DNA of 26,109 nucleotides from Candidatus Woesearchaeota archaeon (GTDB lineage: Archaea; Nanobdellota; Nanobdellia; Woesearchaeales; WJKL01): positions 1-26,109 of the forward strand of contig JAHWIB010000017.1 in the NCBI GenBank assembly GCA_019322815.1. The letters run 5' to 3'. Below the pieces are notes generated by a model, which searched no databases, was not told where the DNA came from, and saw only the letters and a list, made by a program, of their open reading frames with translations. The number at the start of each line of letters is the position of its first letter. The stretch's first letter is position 1. The position numbers and the translations under genes are program-made. Shown here in pieces: positions 21,813 through 26,109 of the stretch.

Positions 21813-24086
21813 TTAATTATCTACAATATAAGTTCTTGTTCCACCAGAGGAACTTGTGCTTGCTGCAGATGGTGTAGATACTGCAGTTGTTGTTGTAGTT
21901 GTGCTTTGAGCCAAGTTTCCTTCTATAACCCTTACTTTCCATATTTTTGTTGAAACATCTGTACCATCTGAAACTTTAAGTGTAACTGTTTTTTCTCCTG
22001 GTTCAGTAAATATTCTTTTTAATCTAGGTGTTGCGTCTTCAATTTTATTAAATCCCCCAAATTCCCACGAAAAAGATAATGGATCATTGTCAAGATCAAT
22101 GGTTTTTACTTCAAATAATACAGGCCTGTTAGTAAAGGCGATTATAGAGCTTTGTGATGGTTTAGGATCAAATATTATAGGTCTTCTATTATTATTTTTC
22201 ACAGTTATCTTTACATCCTGTTTTGTTTCGTAGTTATCTGTATCAACAGCAACAAATGTTACTATTACATCTCTGTCTTGGCCAACACAGAAATCATAAT
22301 CAGGCCTCCATAATAATTCTCCATTTACAAAAACAGCTTTTTCAGGAAGATTTTCTGCTGAAAGCTCTATTACATCCTCATCTGGATCTGTAACAATAGG
22401 ACTTATTGATAATAATGCGTTTTCATTGACTTCAAAGTTATCCATCTCAGAAAAAACAGGAGCTCTATTGATGTCATTTACAACAATTACAATCTCCTGG
22501 CTTGTTTCAAGTTCACCATCTGAAACAGTGATTGTGGAAGTATAAATTCCGCTTTGTTCATATGTAGTCTGCCATTTTCCATCTTTATCCAATGGTTCTG
22601 AGAAGCTCAAACTAATTTTGTCATTATCAGGGTCTAAAACATTAGGGAAAACTTCAACTAATTCTCCTTCATTTATCATTACATTATCTATAGCATCCAT
22701 TTCCGGAGGAAGATTGATATCATTGACAGTTATCTTTACATCTTGTTCTGTTGATGCTCCATTTCCAGCTGCACTAAATGTTACAATAAATTCTTTTTGA
22801 GTCTTAGGATGAATTTTCTGGAATAAACCATCTTCTGATTTCAATATAACATCATAAGGAATTTCATAGATGAATATATTTTCTTCTATATAAGCTCCTT
22901 CTGGAAGATTCTCTGCTGAAAATATTATTTCAGTTCCGTCTGGATCAACTGATTTTAGTTCAATTGTAACCATCTCTCCTTCGTCTGCTGTGAAATCATT
23001 TATTTTTTCGAAAAGAGGAGCTCTATCAACATTATTGACTATTAATTCAATTGTTTTAGTTGTTGTTAGATCTCCATCAGTTACTTCAACGTCAACATAA
23101 TAAATTCCTGCATCTTCATAACCGGTCTGCCACTCGCCGTCATCACCGATTGGATCTGAGATTGTATATTCAACTTCATCTCCATCTGGATCAATTGCTT
23201 CAAATTCTAAAATAAGCAAATCAGCTTCATTCATAACAATTTCATCCACTACTTTGAATTCAGGAGCTCTGTTAGCGTTTAGAACTTCAACATTCCATAC
23301 TGCTGTTGTTTTTCTGAATCCATCTGATACAGATGCTTTTATTTCATGCATTCCAGCAGAATCAAAATTTGGTTTATATTTATAGGTTTTAAGCTCGCTT
23401 ACTTCTTTTTCATCTAGATACCATAAATATTTTACTGAGTCTCCATCCATATCTATACCTGAAATTGATAAAACAATTTCTTCTCCTTCATTTATTGAAA
23501 AGTCTTCTTCAGGATAATATGATTCTAATTCAGGAGCCCTGTTAACTTCAGTTACTATTAATGTGAATTCTTGGGATGCAGTATGCTCTCCATCTGAAAC
23601 TGTAACAATGATAGGATATTCTCCTGCATCTTCATAATCAGGCTGCCACTCGCCATCATCACCAATTGGATCAGATATCTCAATATCTATCTCATCATCT
23701 TCCTCATCATTAACTTTTGGATTTAGGATAAGCTTATCTCCTTCTTTAATAGTAATATCATCTATTGGCTCTAAAACAGGAGGCCAGTTTACTTTATTAA
23801 CAATAATCAAGACTTCCTGCTCAGTAGTTTGTTCTCCGTCTGAAACATATACTTTTACATTATATTCTCCATAATCTCCATATGTAGTCTGCCACTGGCC
23901 GTATTCATCTAAAGGTTCGCTAAAATTGAAATATAATGGATCTCCATCTTCATCTACTGCAGAAACTTCCAAACTAACAAGCTCTGTTTCATCAACAATT
24001 ATTGTTGGAATAGCTAAACTAAATACAGCAATATTTACTAGAATTAATACAAAAACTATGGGCAGTGTTATAAATAATTTTTTCAT
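21813..24086 (-). CDS. Secreted surface protein with eight cadherin-like/PKD modules
   Basis: A 757-residue protein. The signal peptide is MKKLFITLPIVFVLILVNIAVFSLA; I start at ATG 24086, since the 15 residues upstream in frame are not signal-like. Eight modules of about 80-100 residues follow, each with an 'EG(D/E)' strand, a D.DGD turn (Ca-binding), GxYxxxVxVSDG and a linker N.(N/D)(R/L)(A/P)P. Modules 3 and 8 have tryptophan cores like PKD domains (YLWYLDE, FSWEFGG). The C-terminus is a Ser/Thr-rich tail (about 30 residues) with no transmembrane helix or sorting signal that I recognise. Likely role: adhesion or cell envelope. It shares module types with the next protein, 58 bases upstream. 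Confidence 0.85.
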   Translation of the reverse strand: MKKLFITLPIVFVLILVNIAVFSLAIPTIIVDETELVSLEVSAVDEDGDPLYFNFSEPLDEYGQWQTTYGDYGEYNVKVYVSDGEQTTEQEVLIIVNKVNWPPVLEPIDDITIKEGDKLILNPKVNDEEDDEIDIEISDPIGDDGEWQPDYEDAGEYPIIVTVSDGEHTASQEFTLIVTEVNRAPELESYYPEEDFSINEGEEIVLSISGIDMDGDSVKYLWYLDEKEVSELKTYKYKPNFDSAGMHEIKASVSDGFRKTTAVWNVEVLNANRAPEFKVVDEIVMNEADLLILEFEAIDPDGDEVEYTISDPIGDDGEWQTGYEDAGIYYVDVEVTDGDLTTTKTIELIVNNVDRAPLFEKINDFTADEGEMVTIELKSVDPDGTEIIFSAENLPEGAYIEENIFIYEIPYDVILKSEDGLFQKIHPKTQKEFIVTFSAAGNGASTEQDVKITVNDINLPPEMDAIDNVMINEGELVEVFPNVLDPDNDKISLSFSEPLDKDGKWQTTYEQSGIYTSTITVSDGELETSQEIVIVVNDINRAPVFSEMDNFEVNENALLSISPIVTDPDEDVIELSAENLPEKAVFVNGELLWRPDYDFCVGQDRDVIVTFVAVDTDNYETKQDVKITVKNNNRRPIIFDPKPSQSSIIAFTNRPVLFEVKTIDLDNDPLSFSWEFGGFNKIEDATPRLKRIFTEPGEKTVTLKVSDGTDVSTKIWKVRVIEGNLAQSTTTTTTAVSTPSAASTSSSGGTRTYIVDN

Positions 24087-24144
24087 TTTTTTATAAAATA
24101 TTTCTAACCGCCCTTTTAATAAGATAAGCAAAAAAAATAAAAAT

Positions 24145-25155
24145 TTATTCTTGGTATACTTGGACTATATCAATAATTTGTGGTGGTTTATTGATATCAT
24201 TTACAGTAACTACAGCTACTTGGACTGTCTCTAATTCACCGTCTGAAGCAACAACACTGATCTCATACACACCATGGTCTGTATAAGCTGTGTCCCATAC
24301 TCCATCATCTCCAACAGGCTCTGAAATTGTTGTTGTTACCTCATCTCCATTAAGATCAGATACGATTGGTTCTATCAATACTCTGTCTCCTTCAAACAAT
24401 TCAAGGTCATAAACATTTTCTATAACAGGAGCCATATTTTTTCTAATGACATCTATCATCACTTCCTGCTCTGTTGTCAAGCCGTCAATATCTACTGCAA
24501 TAATATTCATTGAGTATTGTCCATGGTCTTGATATCCGATTTCCCATACTCCATCATCTCCAACAGGCTCTGTAATAGTTACAGTGAATTCATCTCCATT
24601 AGGATCAGTTACTTTTGGAGTGACAATTAAAGTTGAACCTTCATCTACAACAATATCTGCAATTTCTTCTATAACAGGAGGCATATTTATTCTGTTGACA
24701 ATTAATAGAACTTCTCTTGATGTTTCAAGCAGTCCGTCTGAAGCTGTAACAGTAATATAATATTCTCCAGCATTTCCATAATCAGTCTGCCATTCACCAT
24801 ATTCATTTAATGGCGCTGTAAATGTAAATTGAATTGGGTCTTCATCTGGATCAACAGCTTCTGGTCTTAAGCTTACAAAATTGCTTTCATCTACAACAAT
24901 TGTTATTGTTTCTCCTTCTAGCACTGGTTCAGGTTCTTCAATAACTTCTTCTGGTGCTTCCTCAGGAGCTTCCTCTTGAGGAGGTTCATCTACAAATTCT
25001 ATATTTAATTCTCCCTCTTGCTCTTCTTCTTCTGTTAAAAGAGAATATGATTTGTCATCTAGGCTTTTTCCTGTTAAATAATCAGAAATAGCACATCCAT
25101 TTATTAGTAAAACTGCAATCAATAAAATTCCTATCAATATTGTTTTTTTATTCAT
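24145..25155 (-). CDS. Lipoprotein with three cadherin-like modules
   Basis: A 336-residue protein. The signal peptide ends in lipobox LLINGC (Cys21), so the mature protein is probably lipid-anchored outside the cell. An acidic Glu/Pro-rich linker follows (about 40-75, repeated EEAPEE). Three modules of about 83 residues then come, with DEG, DPNGDE, EPVGDDG and YxxxVxASDG elements. I chose ATG 25155, with GGGGTG six bases upstream, rather than in-frame GTG 25164. Its first module (LNEYGEWQTDYGNAGEY) closely matches the first module of the neighbouring 757-residue protein (DEYGQWQTTYGDYGEY), so the pair arose by duplication. Confidence 0.86.
   Translation of the reverse strand: MNKKTILIGILLIAVLLINGCAISDYLTGKSLDDKSYSLLTEEEEQEGELNIEFVDEPPQEEAPEEAPEEVIEEPEPVLEGETITIVVDESNFVSLRPEAVDPDEDPIQFTFTAPLNEYGEWQTDYGNAGEYYITVTASDGLLETSREVLLIVNRINMPPVIEEIADIVVDEGSTLIVTPKVTDPNGDEFTVTITEPVGDDGVWEIGYQDHGQYSMNIIAVDIDGLTTEQEVMIDVIRKNMAPVIENVYDLELFEGDRVLIEPIVSDLNGDEVTTTISEPVGDDGVWDTAYTDHGVYEISVVASDGELETVQVAVVTVNDINKPPQIIDIVQVYQE
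24293..24323. repeat. 31-bp exact repeat in module DNA, copy 1
   Basis: Identical to 24542-24572, starting TCCCATACTCCATC. The offset is 249 bp, exactly 83 codons, one module length. It encodes the EPVGDDGVW turn of modules 3 and 2. Exact DNA identity suggests recent unit duplication or gene conversion. Confidence 0.8.
24542..24572. repeat. 31-bp exact repeat in module DNA, copy 2
   Basis: Second copy of the repeat at 24293-24323, in the preceding module of the lipoprotein gene, in the same reading frame. Confidence 0.8.
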
Positions 25156-25325
25156 ATTTCGCACCCCACATATTCATGTATAATTATATTAGTTGTTATT
25201 TATTCGTAATATCCCACTTATATTTAAATATTGCGTTTTATTCACCATCCTAGAATAGCAAAAAATTGTCACAAACTAGATACGAAAATATACAGAAAAA
25301 TAATTACATCTAAAATCAAAATGAA

Positions 25326-25441
25326 TGAGCCTGCCGTGATTTGAACACGGGACCTCTGCCTGTCTGAAATCAAAGATTTTAAATCTTATCTTCAATTCAA
25401 TATATCAGAGCAGCGCTCTAACCAGACTGAGCTACAGGCTC
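25326..25441 (-). tRNA. tRNA-Ile(GAT) with 41-nt canonical intron
   Basis: Acceptor GAGCCTG/CAGGCTC with discriminator A (25326). D-stem GCTC/GAGC, loop AGTCTGGTTA. Anticodon stem CTGCT/GGCAG, anticodon GAT at 25404-25406. T-arm CCGTG/CACGG with loop TTCAAAT. The intron (25362-25402) lies at 37/38 in a textbook BHB: central helix CTGA/TCAG, bulges TAT and ACA, inner stem of ten pairs (AATTGAAGAT with ATCTTTGATT). The spliced tRNA is 75 nt. No CCA is encoded. Confidence 0.93.
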
Positions 25442-25535
25442 ATCATTTTTAACCAAAAAGTCATTGTTTTTTTAAAAGTTTCGTTTATAATAGGTTTTGG
25501 AAAATTTTATAATGTGATTAAATATCTCTTAAAAT

Positions 25536-26109
25536 ATGCCTAAGACAATGAAATATGGGGTAGGGTATGCTTTACTTCATAATGTAACAACGTTTCTTGC
25601 AAGAATTTTATTTCATGCAAAGCGTGCAGAGATAAAATATATATTAAATTTATTGGAAAAAGAAAAAGACAAAAAAATTTTAGATTTTGGTTGTAATCTT
25701 GGACATTTGACTAATATGATAAAAAAAACAGCTATAAAAAGTAAAATATATGGAGCAGATATTAATGATTATGCTTTGAGATGTGCGAGAAGAAAATATA
25801 ATCATATAAAATTTTATAAGATAAATAGCAAATTTCTTAAGAAAAATAAATTTGATATTATAATAATATCACATGTATTAGAGCATGTCAAAAAAAGAGA
25901 AAAATTCATGCGGAATTTATCTGGGCTTCTTTCAAATAATGGAAAAATAATAATGGCTATTCCACAAGAGAGGATACGAGGAGATTCTACTTTTGTCCAT
26001 TTATTTTATAATTTTATGAGATTAAGATTTGAGAATCCTCATGTAGTTAGATTGTATTATAATGATTTGAAAAAACTTTTTGATAAAATAGATTTAAAGA
26101 TTGATGATA
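25536..26109 (+). CDS. SAM-dependent methyltransferase, 5' part (runs off window)
   Basis: The frame is open from ATG 25536 to the window end, 191 residues visible. Motif I is ILDFGCNLGHLT (about 50-61), then GADIND (acidic loop binding SAM ribose) and SHVLEHVKK (motif IV region of Methyltransf_11/23 proteins). Class I Rossmann fold. The start is preceded by about 45 residues with KYGVGYALLHNV, hydrophobic but not a signal peptide. Substrate unknown; relatives act on lipids, sugars or small molecules. The real 3' end is missing. Confidence 0.82.
   Translation, partial: MPKTMKYGVGYALLHNVTTFLARILFHAKRAEIKYILNLLEKEKDKKILDFGCNLGHLTNMIKKTAIKSKIYGADINDYALRCARRKYNHIKFYKINSKFLKKNKFDIIIISHVLEHVKKREKFMRNLSGLLSNNGKIIMAIPQERIRGDSTFVHLFYNFMRLRFENPHVVRLYYNDLKKLFDKIDLKIDD

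Noticed and set aside
1..26109. CRISPR arrays
   Set aside because: No regularly spaced direct repeats were found. The repeats present are protein modules, inverted ends of one element, or operator-like.

Overview
The window is AT-rich and archaeal. It carries an archaeal-type S15 gene next to a RecJ-like/GAN nuclease, diphthine synthase, FtsZ of the archaeal type, an ATP-dependent DNA ligase, a Hel308-type helicase, TATA-box promoters close to start codons, and tRNA genes with bulge-helix-bulge (BHB) introns. Small split or frameshifted genes, lipoprotein and cadherin-like surface proteins, and a Cys-rich 'DCDDNNPCT' protein suggest a DPANN-type archaeon (Woesearchaeota/Pacearchaeota-like). 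That placement is inference; no rRNA is present to settle it.

Layout. 1-3423: 5' part of an XPD/Rad3-like helicase (minus), a winged-helix regulator with a small Cys-rich membrane protein (plus), then recJ/GAN and rps15 (minus). 3424-3797: an rps15 leader with three hairpins and a 122-bp MITE-like element with 16-bp inverted ends and a 10-bp target duplication. 3798-5162: an EEP-family phosphoesterase and a membrane-protein gene broken by a frameshift. 5208-7450 (all minus): two tRNA-Gln genes with two and three introns, a winged-helix gene between them, a free-standing LAGLIDADG endonuclease, and diphthine synthase. 7451-9036: a 353-bp divergent promoter region, ftsZ, a terminator over its stop codon, and a probable structured RNA. 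9037-12796: nitroreductase, DNA ligase with a 394-residue intein, and tRNA-Arg(GCG) abutting the ligase stop. 12870-14236: nucleotidyltransferase/small-protein pair and an HD hydrolase. 14238-18563: purA, guaB and an HD-GYP protein. 18681-21776: the C-terminal part of a Hel308-like helicase carrying a 515-residue intein but lacking the ATP-binding first RecA domain. 21813-25155: two related surface proteins built of about 83-residue cadherin-like modules. 25326-26109: tRNA-Ile(GAT) with an intron and the start of a methyltransferase.

Functional themes. DNA repair and replication (XPD, GAN, ligase, Hel308), with two of these carrying inteins at catalytic motifs; the IMP branch point (PurA to AMP, GuaB to GMP); translation (S15, diphthamide, tRNAs); division (FtsZ); and cell surface. 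The most notable signal is RNA processing. All four tRNA genes contain introns, and the two tRNA-Gln genes share noncanonical introns at 10/11 (D-stem) and 59/60 (T-loop). Removing them by the BHB rule gives standard 74- and 73-nt tRNAs.
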